Shown piece by piece: positions 23,295 to 35,062 of a stretch of 64,000 nt of DNA. The first letter of the stretch is position 1; every line of letters begins with the position of its first letter. Source of the DNA: Jaltomata sinuosa (lineage: Eukaryota; Streptophyta; Magnoliopsida; Solanales; Solanaceae); assembly GCA_003996215.1 (NCBI GenBank), contig QJPP01003463.1, positions 1 through 64,000 on the forward strand. The letters run 5' to 3'. The notes under the pieces were generated by a model. It was not told the DNA's origin, did not search any database, and worked only from the letters and a program-made list of their open reading frames with translations. The position numbers were made by a program, and so were the translations under genes.

Positions 23295-24956
23295 ATACCC
23301 TTAACTTAGAATGTTTTCTTGTCCTCAAGACTCTACTAGGATTCTTAGGCATTAGCAGACTAGAAAAATCAAGGCTCATCAATAATGATTATTTCGGCAA
23401 TACACTTTTATGATCATAGTCTACCCTTCCTTTGTTCCAAAAAGAACATTGTGCATTCATTCAAGAATTGCTAGCTAAGACTGAAGGATTAAAGACTGAC
23501 ATTTCATTATTGAGAAACAAACTAGCCTATACTAGTCACACAATTTCATATGCATTAGCTAGCTAAAATATCCTAGTGCCCTCATATATAAAAGCAGAGT
23601 CTCTCAACCAGATATGCAATCACCACGGGACTGTACACAAGAAGATGCGCTCACACTCACAAAAAAGTTCAAACGATGCATGCATAATACCATAAGCTTG
23701 CCATTATATTCTACACATTGGGTTTTAAACAATTGATCCAAGATCACTATAGGACTTTCTTCGACTTGTATTGTAGGCTCAGAGATGGGTGTGGTATATT
23801 TGGAAATAGTGACTAACCCTTCCTGACACTATGCTATTCTTTACGCCACTTTTCTTTTTAGACCAATCTTTTTCCTCCCTTTTTCTCCTTTTATTATTTC
23901 TTTGTTTTTATCAAGCAATGGGCGTGACAATCTATTTTCAACTCAACTCATTTTTTCTCTCTTTTTTCTTTTCATTTTTTCATTTTTCTTTTCTTTGTTT
24001 CTTTTTCTTTCTTTTTAGCACATGCCACACCCGTTATTTCCTTTTTCATTCCTAGCCTTTCCTTTTCATACCCAACTCTTCTTTTTACGTACCTCTACAG
24101 TAGTCACCCTCAACTTAAGCGATTTTCCTGAGTTGAGGTCCACAATGTCAAAGGAGGGACCAGGGTAAAACTAATGTTTAAAGAAAATTGGGGAAGATGA
24201 ATAGGCTAATCAATTAAAAAAGGTCAATTTAGGCTCAAATTACGGGATCAAGGGATATCAATTTCATTTGGTTGGCCAATTAGGCTAAGTGAACTGTATT
24301 CAAAAATGTCCTATGATCACTTTCTGACCAACCATTCTAAAACCTAGGCAAGACTAACCATGCAAGTTCTAGATTGGCATACAAAGCAAGAACGATGCCA
24401 AGATCTCACACGCACATGGCCCATTATTACATTACTAACTACTAGCACATCAGTTGGCATACCAAATTAGCACAGTTATCATGTTCAATAAATACAATGT
24501 CAGAAATTGAGCCAAACAAGTCAACATGTCAATCCTGAAGCACATATCAAAAAGTTTTGAAAGGGTCTCATTTTCATTCAAAAACAGTTCAAAAACATGT
24601 GTGTCTTCATTTATATCATGCCAAGGTTCTCCTAGATACGTCTATCTAACACAACCTAAATATGTTTATTCAATAGAAATAAAAGTCCTCGAGGAAAGAA
24701 CACAGCAAGAAAATCCATGGGACATGGGTACTTATTAATGTACCCTCTTGGGTTACCTCCCAAGCAGCACCTAATTTAACATTTCAGCACAACATGGGCA
24801 TCTTGGCTACTCAGACTTCACCAAGATTCCTATCAAAAAACACTCGAGCACCTTCCCTCACCCAATCAAAAAAGAAAATGTATTATCCCTAATTCACTAA
24901 AATATAAAGCGCGGGAGGAAAGAACATACATGTGGCACCTATGCGTTGATGTCTGG
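23295..24956 (-). other. 3' UTR of element C
   Basis: No protein homology. Next to the LTR the minus strand carries AGTTAAGGGTAT, the probable polypurine tract. About 23830-24060 is strongly pyrimidine-rich on plus (purine-rich on minus), as in the 3' UTR of H at 44440-44760. The frame at 23831-24055 is only this low-complexity run. A conserved phrase lies at 24740-24830. Confidence 0.55.
24740..24830 (-). repeat. Conserved Athila noncoding phrase, copy near the 3' UTR of C
   Basis: CTTGGGTTACCTCCCAAGCAG, CACCTAATTTAACATT, then GGCTACTCAGACTTCACCAA. It matches the tandem pair at 36590-36745 and, inverted, 16333-16390. Confidence 0.6.
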
Positions 24957-26930
24957 TATCACGCCCCTAGGCTACCTCCTAGATGCAATACGGTACTCAG
25001 TGTCACAAGTGACCCCAAGCTAACCCATGGCATGGCATATCTATACGATTTGAAGTAAAAAGCATATATTGTGCGGAAGCTAAAAAAATAGTTTTTATCT
25101 CTGAAGTGAGAAGAGCCCAAAACATGTCTGAATATAAAAATATAATAAGAGTATATTGATGACTGAAAACAACACTAATAACTCAACTGAATCTAGTCTA
25201 TGTCTGAAAGCCTTTAACTGATATTAGTTACTGGGATATTCCCCCAGCTAACTCCAACAAGACTGGAACTGAGAAGATAAAGATTGAAAATAAAGCAGGT
25301 CTATCGTCCTCGAGCTATGAGGACTCACAACTGAGGCTGCTGAATACGGTCTGGAAATCGTACTAAGCGCGATCTAAATGTTGAGATCCTGAACCTACAT
25401 CATGAAATGAAGTGGCACAAAAGTATGTGTCAGTACTTTGAATATACTGAGCATGCAGGATATGTACTGAGCTAGACAATATAGAACTGAACATAGAAAT
25501 AGATATGCTGGAATATAACTGAAATCTGAACTGAATGCAATGACCAAGTACAAATCATGAATATAACATGTTGAACTGAATACTGAGATAAATACTGAAT
25601 ACATGGTCAATGCAATATGAATCTGACTGTGGGAGATACTATTAACTGACATACCCCAAGTTGAGCTAACTATGGGACCAACCTGTAACCCTGGATGGAA
25701 GGGTGTTCATACCTTGCGAAGGGTACAAACAAGTCTGATGTAGATCCACTATTGATGTCCCCAAGGGACAAGGATGTGCAGCCTAGCCTGACAGCTGACT
25801 CCTTTAATACCTACGCTAGCGCCGTAGTTCTGTGACTTGGAGACTGCTACTAAAGGTCTTAGCCTGAACTGACAGCTAAGCCTTCATCCTCTCGTCCGCT
25901 CGTACTAAGTCTACTCCCAACTGAGGATAAGTAACAATGCAATGAAACAATAGATAGCTCGAAATACTGATAATTAACTGAGAATGCAACATAAACATAC
26001 TGGAGAATATGGCATTTAAATTCTGACACATGATTATTTGACTGACCTGCCTAGCAACCATAATTTATGAAGTACTAAAAATTATCACATGCTAGGGTTC
26101 TGAATTCTATACATGAAATGTAGTAATTCTCCAAGACATAAACTAGCATCTAAATATCAAGGGAAACTCTAAGGTTTTACGAACCCAAGGAACCCACTAG
26201 TGAAATCCCACATACCTGGTGAATAAAACTACGGAGAAATCCTTGGATTTTTGGGGCTGAACCTGATGAAGACCTCTGATTGTTCTTGAGAGAAAACTAT
26301 CGCTTCTTTCTCTTCTTTTCTTTCTAAGTCTGTTAAATTTAGGAGGATAAATGTTTTAGGTAGTTTTGACTGATAAAATAGGCTTAGAGTAGTCAAAATG
26401 ACGTAGCCTAGGCATTAAAAGAGAAAAGAAAAGTCTGGAATGCCCCTGCAAAATAATTAGAAAAACTACTGAAATTCGCGACTTAGGGATCACGACTTGG
26501 TTCTATGGATCGTGGAAAGTTCCACGGGTCATGGAACCCTATCATGGCTTCCTGGTCCTGAAAGTTGAGCTATTGGAAAGAACTCCATGATTTGGGTTCA
26601 TGACTCATGGAAACTTCCACGGGTCGTGGAATCCCACACTTGGTTCTTGAGCTAAATTCCTAGGTCTCTGAAGATTGGTTCCATGGGTTGGGTTCATGAC
26701 TCGTAGAAACTTCCACGGGTCATGTAACCTACTCGTGGTTCCTGGGGACTTAAGGTTGGGCTATTGGAAATAGGTTCCACGAGTTGGGTTCACGACTCGT
26801 GGAAAATTCCACGGGACGTGGAACCCAATCGCGGTTCCTGGGAGTCATCTGCTATGATGATTCCATGGACTACTTCTACGGTCCGTGGAAACTTCTACGG
26901 TCCATTGACTCAAGTCATGGGATGAACTTA
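24957..26930 (-). mobile_element. 3' LTR of T1, inner end missing
   Basis: Colinear with 30661-32570 (for example ACATGTCTGAATATAAAAAT at 25122 and 30668). It ends ACTCAAGTCATGGGATGAACTT at 26930 and then passes directly into integrase codons, whereas the other copy continues ~150 bp to GGGGTGTTACA. 26480-26910 is packed with TTCCACGGGTCGTGGAA-type palindromes. Confidence 0.75.
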
Positions 26931-28194
26931 ACCTACGAACCTGACGGTCAAGAATTTTGACTAGAACTTCCTCATAGGTGAGGCTAACCTTCACAGCCAC
27001 ACTCTCTAAAGGCACAATCGATGTCGAATCACCCACACACTTCTTCAATAAGGAAATGTGAAAGACTGGATGAACCGCTGCTAGGTTTGCGGGCAACTCT
27101 AACTCATAAGCAACATTACCAACCCTTTTCAGGATTCTGTAAGGACCTACATATCTGGGACTGAGCTTCCCCTTCTTGCAGAATCTCATCACCCCCTTCA
27201 TGGGTGACACTTTCAGGAAAACCTAATCATCGATTTTGAACTCAAAGTCCCTTCTCCTCACATCTGCATAGGACTTATGATGACTCTGAGCTATTTTCAG
27301 TCTCTCTCTGATGAGCTAAACTTTCTCCATCGCTTCATGAATCAAATCTGGCCCGATCAAGACTACTTCACCTACTTCGAACCAACCAATCGGTGATCTG
27401 TATCTACTCCCATAAAGTTCCTCATACGGGGCCATCTAAATACTATAGGGATAATTGTTATTGTAGGCAAACTTTATGAGAGATAGGTGATCATCCCAAC
27501 TACCTTTGAAATCTATCACGCAAGCTCTCAACATGTCCTCTAAGGTCTGAATAGTACACTCTGCCTGACCATCCATCTGCGGAAGAAATGCTGTGCTAAG
27601 ATTCACCTGAGTACCAAGACTTTTCTGAAAAGACTTCCATAAATGAGATGTAAACTGAGGACCTCTATCTGATATAATAGATAAGGGAACCCCATCCAGC
27701 CTGACTGATGTAGAATCTGGCATAATCCTCTACTGAATCTGTAGTTTTGACTGCCAAAAAGTGAGCCGACTTAGTGACTCTATCCACTATCACCCAAATA
27801 GAGTCATGTTGTCTACAAGTATGAGGTAAACCCATGATGAAAAATCCATGTTGACCACTTCCCACTTCCAAGTAGGAATGCTAATCTCCTGAGTCACACC
27901 TCCTGGTTTCTGATGTTCTACTTTAAACTGCTGACAGTTGGGACACTTAGCCACAAAATCTGCAATGTCCCTCTTCATGCCATTCCACCAATAGACTTCG
28001 CGTAGATCACGGTACATCTTAGTGGTACCTATATGAATGGAATATCTAGAATTATAGGCTTCTGAAAGGATCTGCAGCCTCAACTCACCCACCTTAGGAA
28101 CACATAAGCGACCCTGATAATGAAGAACACCATCTCCTCCTTGAGAGAAAACCTCAACTCTCTGCTGATGAACTGCACCCTTCAGCTGAAGCAA
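26845..28194 (-). pseudogene. Integrase of T1, frameshifted, C-terminus fused to LTR
   Basis: Three pieces. 28194-27790 holds the zinc-binding region: YSIHIGTTKMYRDL, where the second His is Arg, then KCPNCQQFK. The catalytic core is split: the first Asp is in WVIVDRVTKSAHF (near 27780), the second in SDRGPQFTS, and the Glu in DGQAECTIQTLEDML (27723-27436). 27210-26845 is the GPYRILKRVGNVAYELELP...VHPVFHISLLKK linker preceding the chromodomain. It stops at KILDRQVRRL, after which the codons are LTR sequence, so the chromodomain is gone. Integrase joins element cDNA to chromosomal DNA. This copy has lost zinc-finger and frame integrity. Confidence 0.75.
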
Positions 28195-29114
28195 TATAGC
28201 TGAAGCAATCTAGGGTCACTATCATGTTTCTCCTTAAACTCCACTACCAATGAATATTTTGATTCGTTCTGGACTATCGCACCACCATCTGACGTGTCCA
28301 TAAGGCAAAACCCTAAGCGGGCAAGCTAATGAACATCTCTGGCTAATTCTCTCTTTTCTTCCTTAATATGTGATACACTACCCATGGACAGTCTGCTGAG
28401 GGCATCATCCACTATGTTGGCCTTACCCTGGTGTAGAGCACACTCATTTCATAATCTTTGAGGAACTCAAGACATCTACTCTTTCTGGGTGAACACATAC
28501 TAGAGGCTTTTATGATCTGTGAACACATCAACATGAACACCATACAACTAGTGTCTCCAAATATTTAGGGCAAACACAATTGTTGCAAGCTCTAGGTCAT
28601 GATTCGGGTAATTCTCATGGACCTTAAGCTATTTGGAAGCATCAGCTATGACCTTACCCTGCTGCATCAAAACACAACCTAGGCTGACCATGGATGCATC
28701 ACAATAAACTACATAACCATCTGAACCCTCTGGTAGAGTCAAGACAGGAGTTGTAGTCAACCTGGTCTTCAGTTCTAAGAAACTTTTCTCACACTCATCT
28801 GACCACTAGAACTTGACCTTTTCCTGAGTCAACTTGGTCAATAGGGTAGCTATGGATGAAAATCCTTCTACGAACCTCCTGTAATAACCGGCCAAACCCA
28901 AGAAACTTTTGATATCTGTCGGAGAGATGGGTCTAGTCCAGTCCTTTACTGCATTAATCTTCTGAGAATCAACTCATATGCCTTTACTAGACACCACGTG
29001 ACCAAGAAAAGTGACTTATTTCAACCAGAACTCACACTTGCTAAACTTGGCGAATAACTGACGGTCCTTCAGAGTCTGTAGAATGACCCTCAGTTAAGTC
29101 ACATGCTCCTCCTC
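28195..29114 (-). pseudogene. RNase H region of T1
   Basis: Read through several stops and frame changes, the minus strand gives the usual connection and RNase H sequence: FLGLAGYYRRFVEGFSSIA near 28890, YCDASMVSLGCVLMQQGKV near 28690 (first catalytic Asp present), and DVFTDHKSL near 28510 (third Asp present). In-frame stops make it non-functional. RNase H would remove template RNA during cDNA synthesis. Confidence 0.65.
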
Positions 29115-29633
29115 CTAGCGAGAATAAACGAGGACATCATCAATAAAGACGATAACAAACAAGTCCAAATACTGCTTGAACACCCTATTTATTAGATCCA
29201 TAAAAGCTGCAGGAGAATTGGTTAGTCCAAAAGACATAACTATAAATACATAGTGACCATATCGAGTTTTGAAGACTGTCTTTGGGATGTCACTACCTCT
29301 GACTCTGAGTTGATGATAGCCGAACCTGAGGTCTATCTTAGAAAAGCAACTAGCACCCTGAAGCTGGTTGAACAAGTCATCAATCCCGGGGATGGGATAT
29401 TTATTCTTGATTGTGATTTTGTTCAACTGACGATAGTCAATGCACATCCTGAGAGAACCGTCTTTCTTATGCACGAACAATACTAGAGCACCCCATGGAG
29501 AGATGTTGGGTCTGATGAAGCCCTTATCTAATAGGTCTTTCAGCTGTTCTTTGAATTCCTTAAGCTCAGCTGGAGCCATTCTGTAAAAAGTAATCAAGAT
29601 AGGCTGGGTATCTAGAAGGAGATATATTCCCAA
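29115..29633 (-). pseudogene. Reverse transcriptase of T1, catalytic core open
   Basis: A 172-residue open stretch contains the RT motifs in order: GFIRPNISPWGALVLFVHKK, LRMCIDYRQLNKITIKNKYP, FSKIDLRFGYHQLRV (first catalytic Asp), MSFGLTNSPAAFMDLINRVF and FIDDVLVYSR, in which the YxDD box is present as FIDD. KIDLRFGYHQ has Phe where Ser is usual. A TAG follows directly (29112-29114), ending the frame. The MAPAELKE start is preceded by a broken protease-RT linker. This is the best-preserved enzyme core in the window, but it is isolated from its polyprotein. Confidence 0.8.
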
Positions 29634-29849
29634 GTCGATTTGCCATTCAGGAGAAACTCAAGGAAGATCTTCTGGAAGCTCGTTCACCACTGGGACTAAC
29701 TCAAGAGTTGGGGTCTCAGAGTTTGAATCCTTAACCCGAACAAGATGATATATATACCCTTTGGAAATCATTTTTCTGGCCTTAAGGTAGGAGATGAATC
29801 GACCTACAGGCACTGAGTTACTACCTTTCCATTCTAAGACTGGCTCGTC

Positions 29850-30190
29850 AAAAAACTGAAACCGAACGATCCTTGTTCTACAATTGACTGAGGAATAACA
29901 GGAATATAGTCAATCCATGCCTAGAATAATATCAAAATCAACCATTTCTAACTCTACAAGATCTGCTGAGCTGACTTTCTGGGAAACTGTGACAGGGCAA
30001 TTTTTGTATACTCGTCTAGCTATAACTGGGTCACCAACTGGAGTAGAGATTGAGAAGGGTTCTGGGAGGATTTCTGGAATGACACCAAAGTTTACTGTAT
30101 ATATGGAGTTATAAAGGAAAGTGTAGCCTCTGGATCTAACAATGCATAAACATCAATATTAAATACTCGCAACGTACCCATGACCACATT
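29850..30190 (-). pseudogene. Aspartic protease remnant of T1
   Basis: The minus strand gives VYALLDPEATLSFITPYI (near 30155-30105) where chromovirus proteases have LDPGATLSF. The catalytic Asp is kept but the following Gly is Glu. After a frameshift comes SSADLVELEMVDFDIILGMDWL (near 29965-29905), the conserved end of the domain. It would process the polyprotein. Frame change and active-site mutation make it inactive. Confidence 0.65.
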
Positions 30191-30199
30191 AGGAGAATT

Positions 30200-30666
30200 C
30201 TCCTGGTCTTGTCGAGCCTAAAGAGCATATAACCTATTATGGCACCAACCACCACCTGTTCCAGAAGAGGCACCCTGCTGAGTGGGGCGTCTGGTTGGAG
30301 CTGTTGTAGAACCAGTCTGAGTCTGTGGTCGAACATCCTTACCCTTTTGAGAAGCCATTGGATAATACATCATCATGTGGCATTGCTTACCACATCTAAA
30401 ACAATTTCCACTACCTGCCAGGCACTCACCTTGGTGTTTTCTACCACACATCTAACACACTGGATTTGTGCGCCCACTAGTAATCGTACTTGGGACTTAG
30501 AGCTAGACGTTCTATCCCGTTGATCCTTCTTGAACTTAGGAACTGGGGCACTGGCAGAAGATGGATCTAGAGCTGAATTTTTCTGGCAGAACTGAGAGTG
30601 ATTTCCACCATCTGACCTCTGTTGAGAGTAGCTAAAGTCACCTGTCCTAGCTCTCTTAAGACCCAA
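30200..30666 (-). pseudogene. gag: Gag C-terminus of T1 with a damaged zinc knuckle
   Basis: Two overlapping frames: RARTGDFSYSQQRSDGGNHS...SASAPVPKF (30655-30480), then GRKHQGECLAGSGNCFRCGK (near 30440-30390). The CCHC knuckle should be CxxCxxxGHxxxxC. Here it reads CFRCGKQCHMMMYYP, with the Gly and last Cys lost. The N-terminal capsid is absent because the gag begins at the LTR junction (about 30661). Confidence 0.7.
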
Positions 30667-32723
30667 AACATGTCTGAATATAAAAATATAATAAGAGTAT
30701 AGTTATGACTGAAAACAACACTAACAACTCAACTGAATCTATTTTATGTCTGAAAGCCTCTAACTGATATGAGTTGCTGGGACATGCCCCCAGCTAACTC
30801 TAACAAGACAAAACCTAAGAAGATAAAGACTAAAAATGAAGTAGGTCAATCATCCTCGAGCTATGATGACTCAACACTGAGGCTGGTTAATACAGTATGA
30901 AAATCTTACTAAGCACGGTCTGGATGATGAGTGCCTGAACCTACATCATGAAATGATGTAGCACAAAAGTATATGTCAGTACTTTGAATGTACTGAGCAT
31001 GCAGGATATGTACTGAGCTGGACAATATAGACCTAAAGATAGAAATAGATATGCTAGCAAATAACTGAAATCTGAACTGAATGCAATGACCAAGTACAAA
31101 TCATGAATATAATATGTTAAACTGAATACTGAGATAAATATTGAATACAAGGTCAATGCAACATAAATCTGATTGTGGGAGATACTATTAACCGACATTC
31201 CCCAAGTTGAGCTAACTATGAGGCCAACCTATAACCCTAGATGGAAGGGAGTTCATACCTTGCCAAGAATACGAATAAGTCTGACGTGGATCCACTACTG
31301 ATGTCCTCAAGGTACAAGGATGTGCAGCCTAGTCTGACAGCTACCTCCTTTAATACCAATGGTAGCGCCGTAGTTCTGTGACTTGGGGACTGTTACTAAA
31401 GGTCTTAGCCTGAACTGATAGCCTAGCTTTCATCCCCTTGTCCACTCGGTACTAAGTCTACTCCCAACTAGGGATAAGCAACAATGCAAAGAAACAATAG
31501 ATAGCTCAAAATACTGCTAATTAACTGAGAATGCAACATAAACCTACTGGAGAATATGGCATTTAAATTCTGACACATAATTATTTGACTGACCTGCCTA
31601 GCAAGCATAATTTATGAAGTACTGAAAATTATCATAGGCTAGAGTTCTGAATTCTATACATGAACTGTAGTAATTCTCCAAGACATGTGAACTAAGCATC
31701 ACATAAACTATAGCATCTGAATAGAAGGGGAAACTCTAAGGTTTTATGAACCCTAGCTCTAATCAGTCATGGAGAAACTGCAGGAACTAACTGAATTCTA
31801 GGGACCTAGTGGGTGAAAGGGACCCACTAGTGAAATTCCACATACCTGGTGAAGAAAACTATGGAGCAATCCTTGGGTTTTTGGGGATGAACTTGATGAA
31901 GACCTCTGGTTGTTCTTGACAGAAAACCATCGCTTGTTTCTCTTATTTTCTCTCTAAGTATGTTGAATTTAGGAGGATAAATGTTTTAGGTAGTTTTTGA
32001 CTAATAAAATAGGCTTAGAGTATTCAAAACAACGTATCCTAGGCATTAAAAGATAAAGGAAAAGCCTGGAATGCCCCTGGAAAATAATTAGAAAAACTGC
32101 TGAAATTCGCGACTCAGGGATCAAGACTTGGTTCTACGGCTCATGGAAAGTTCCACGGGTCGTGGAACCCTGTCGTGGCATCCTGGTCTTGAAAGTTGAG
32201 CTACTGGATGGAACTCCAAAATTTGGGTTCATGATTCGTGGAAACTTCCACGGGTCGTGGAATCCCACTCCTGGTTCCAGAGGTAAATTCCTAGGTCTAT
32301 GAAGATTGGTTCCAGGGGTTGGGTTCATGACTCGTGGAAACTTCCACCGGTCATGAAATCCACTCGTGGTTCCTGGGGACTTAAGGTTAGGCTACTGAAA
32401 ATTGGTTCCACAAGTTGGGTTCACGACTCGTGGAAACTTTCATGGGCCGTGAAACCCAATCTTAGTTCCTGGGAGTCATCTGCTAGGAGGATTCCACGGA
32501 CGACTTCTACGGTCCGTGGAAACTTCTACGGTCCATTGACTCAAGTCATGGGATGAACTTCAGAGGAGTAGTCCTCTGATCTTTGTTCCACGAGTCCAGT
32601 CCACAACTCATGGACTGTTCTACAGCTCATGGAAGTGACTCGTGGTTCTGCTGATAGTTGAAAAAATTTATTTCTTCTGGTTTTCTGATCTAAGTCTGGG
32701 CTTGAAAGTTCTGGGGTGTTACA
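30661..32723 (-). mobile_element. 5' LTR of T1, inner end missing
   Basis: Starts (plus) at ACCCAAAACATGTCTGAATA, which corresponds to position ~25113 of the other LTR, so the first ~155 bp plus primer site are deleted. It ends CTGGGGTGTTACA at 32723. The palindrome cluster spans 32110-32650. Confidence 0.75.
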
Positions 32724-35062
32724 CCTTGTGTAGAAGACGAGGTCAATAGATCAAACCTTGTACTACTTTCATCAACACTAGCGGTCTCTGTAACTTTCTC
32801 AACATCTTTAATTGCGCCTGTCTCAGATACTCCCATAATAGGGTCTATAGATGTGTCAGTACCACCTGGTACTCCACTACTAGATCTACCTCAACCAATC
32901 GCACCCACCTGAATCTTCTATATAACCAAGGACTCTTTTGATGCTTCCAGGAGTTCTTTCTTGTTTGTCTTTGTAGCCTTCTTTTGCTTTTTGGCTAGCA
33001 ATCTCGGACTCAACTTGGTATCGTCCCCCTCTTGGTGAACCTTCTTATTTTATTTTTTTTCTTCTTCTCAGCTCGAGGGCTAACCAGCTTATCAATGTCA
33101 TCCCTAGCTCTCTTACTAACCGCCAAATGTGAAAACTCCCACAGATTAACCAAGGGTGATTCATCCGGCTCCAAAAGCACTACCAAAATATTTTTATACA
33201 TCAGCATAGGCTGCACTTTAAGGTCAGTCACTTCTATTCTCAACCTGGATAACTCCTTTTTTACTTTAATCAACTCTGTAGCTCCCATTTCATCCTATCT
33301 CTGATTTATCCTCTCTTTCATAGCATCAATTTGGCCATGCACGTCTTTGAATGGCTCAATATCTTGCTCAATAGAGGCATCTATGATATACTGGAATGGA
33401 TCGATGAACTGACACAGCTATTTCTCTAGCTATATTGTTTTTTGAACTGTTTTTTGAAAAGTTCACTGGATCAAAGGCATAAATGGATGTTGACTCAGTC
33501 ATGGAGGTGGATGGAGCATTAGCGGTGGTAGGAATGAAAGTATCCACCCCGCGAGGGGTCAATACCGCACCACTATAAGGTGATCGTGAGATGACCGTAT
33601 CTTCTTCCCTAGATGAAGGAGTCTCCTCAATAAGAATACCCTGTAGTGATTGCAAGGCGGCAATAAATGGCACTGCTTTTGGTGGAAAGACAAAGGCATC
33701 ATGAATGGTAATAGGCTTAGCCGATCCCAAAGTGGATCCCTTATCATAGAGAAGTGGCATGTTTTCATCTTTTGATCTCTCCAAATGATTAGTCTTTATA
33801 GCCTGAACACCATGGTCAATGCCAGAAAAGCGTGGGACTGCAGCCTCGTGACACAGCCAGTAATAAGACATGAGAAGGGGTAAGATGTGTCAATTTTTGT
33901 TACCCTGTCCCTAATCTCCTCTTCAATAATTCTTCCAAAGTTGAACTTGTACTTTGATATTAAGCTGGCTTCTAATACCGCTCTTTCTATCGTCAGTTGA
34001 TTGTTTCCCCCAATCGGCATGAGAATGAGACAAACCACCGCCTACTAAAATTTAGCCTCAAAGGTTAGGGACGATTTGGTGATCTTTGGCTTTGCCTGAT
34101 GTAGCCAAGCTAGATCCCCTTGTGTGATAACCCGTGCCAGCCACTTCATCTGCTCATCATGGCTTTCGTACTTGTAATCATACTCTATTATGTTTGATGG
34201 CTCCACATATTGAGGTCCATAGAGAAAATGGTTGATTGTGCGGGACGATATATCAATCGGTACTCCTCTAATGGGGACGCTCTCAAGAGCAGGCAAGTCC
34301 TTCACTTTTTATCCCATTTTGCAGCTACTCTCTTGTAAGACCTAATAGTTGGCATAGAATTCTCTAACTATCAAAAGCTGGTATTCACCAAGTGGCTTGC
34401 AATTCCAATCTAGCTTATAGTGGCGAAAGTATTCATCAAGCTTGGCAAATTATTTGAGCTCAGTTGTGTCAATTCTCCACTCTTATATAATGGGACGTCG
34501 GACATGCCCCTTGGCCATCCATGCTCAAAAATGTCTTTGGCCCCTTTCACACTCCACCTTGCCTGTTCTATGAGAATTGGATCTTTAATTGTGATAAAAA
34601 AGGTTGTTTCGAGCTCCTTAGGAGTGTCTGCAGTCGATCACTTTCATGTGTAGTGCTCTCTATATCAGAGCCAGATTTTGTATCTTTTCCACTCGATATC
34701 AGGATGGATGTGTCTTTACCCCCCTTTTTTGGTGACTCAGATTCACCACCCTCTTCTTCTAAACTTGCAGATCTGGATGAAGACTTCTCCCTCTCTTCAG
34801 ACTGGGGGAAGTGTTTTTTTACCTCTTGCTCTTTTTCAGGCAATGTACCTTCCCCCTCTTAAGACTTGGGGGAGGGTGTCAGTATCAGCTTCCTCTTTGT
34901 TACATTTCTTATGGTTCAAGGTTGCAAGCTTGAATCAAGCTCAACATCGTACTCCTCCTTGCATCCACTCTTTTTTGCTTCTTTGGGCTCATCTACAAGT
35001 CGATCTTTCATTCTGAGAGTTGCCTCATTTCTTTCTGTAGTTGTGGGTTTCTTTGGTGACAT
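32724..35062 (-). pseudogene. Extra gene of element C downstream of integrase, putative plant transposon protein type
   Basis: Minus-strand ATG at 35062 opens MSPKKPTTTERNEATLRMKD, then a Lys/Ser/Glu-rich region (34843-34650). After stops and frameshifts the conserved domain appears: LESVPIRGVPIDISSRTINH, FLYGPQYVEP (34290-34200), MKWLARVITQGDLAWL, then (shifted) LTIERAVLEASLISKYKFNFG, RIIEEEIRDRV and SYPFSCLITGCV (33990-33850). A Ser/Thr-rich tail and a Lys-rich segment (33290-33010) follow. The pattern RGVPIDIS...INHFL plus the second helix set fits the same putative plant-transposon-protein domain as the antisense gene in K. It occupies the position where some Athila elements have an envelope-like gene. 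T1 is inserted at its C-terminal side. Function unknown. Confidence 0.55.

Larger units (their letters stand above)
24957..32723 (-). mobile_element. Chromovirus-type gypsy element T1 inserted in C, both LTR junctions deleted
   Basis: Two long LTR copies (24957-26930 and 30661-32723) share nearly continuous homology and flank a minus-strand gag-protease-RT-RNase H-integrase region of about 3.7 kb. Outer ends read TATCACGCCCC (for TGTCACGCCCC) and GGGGTGTTACA. The left LTR lacks its inner ~150 bp plus the polypurine tract. The right LTR lacks its inner ~160 bp plus the primer site and most of gag. No matching target duplication is seen (TCTGG versus CCTTG). The pol order and the integrase C-terminal linker fit Tekay/Del-like chromoviruses. 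Confidence 0.75.

Noticed and set aside
23831..24055. 74-residue Phe/Leu-rich plus frame resembling membrane segments
   Set aside because: It is the pyrimidine-rich 3' UTR of element C read on the wrong strand.
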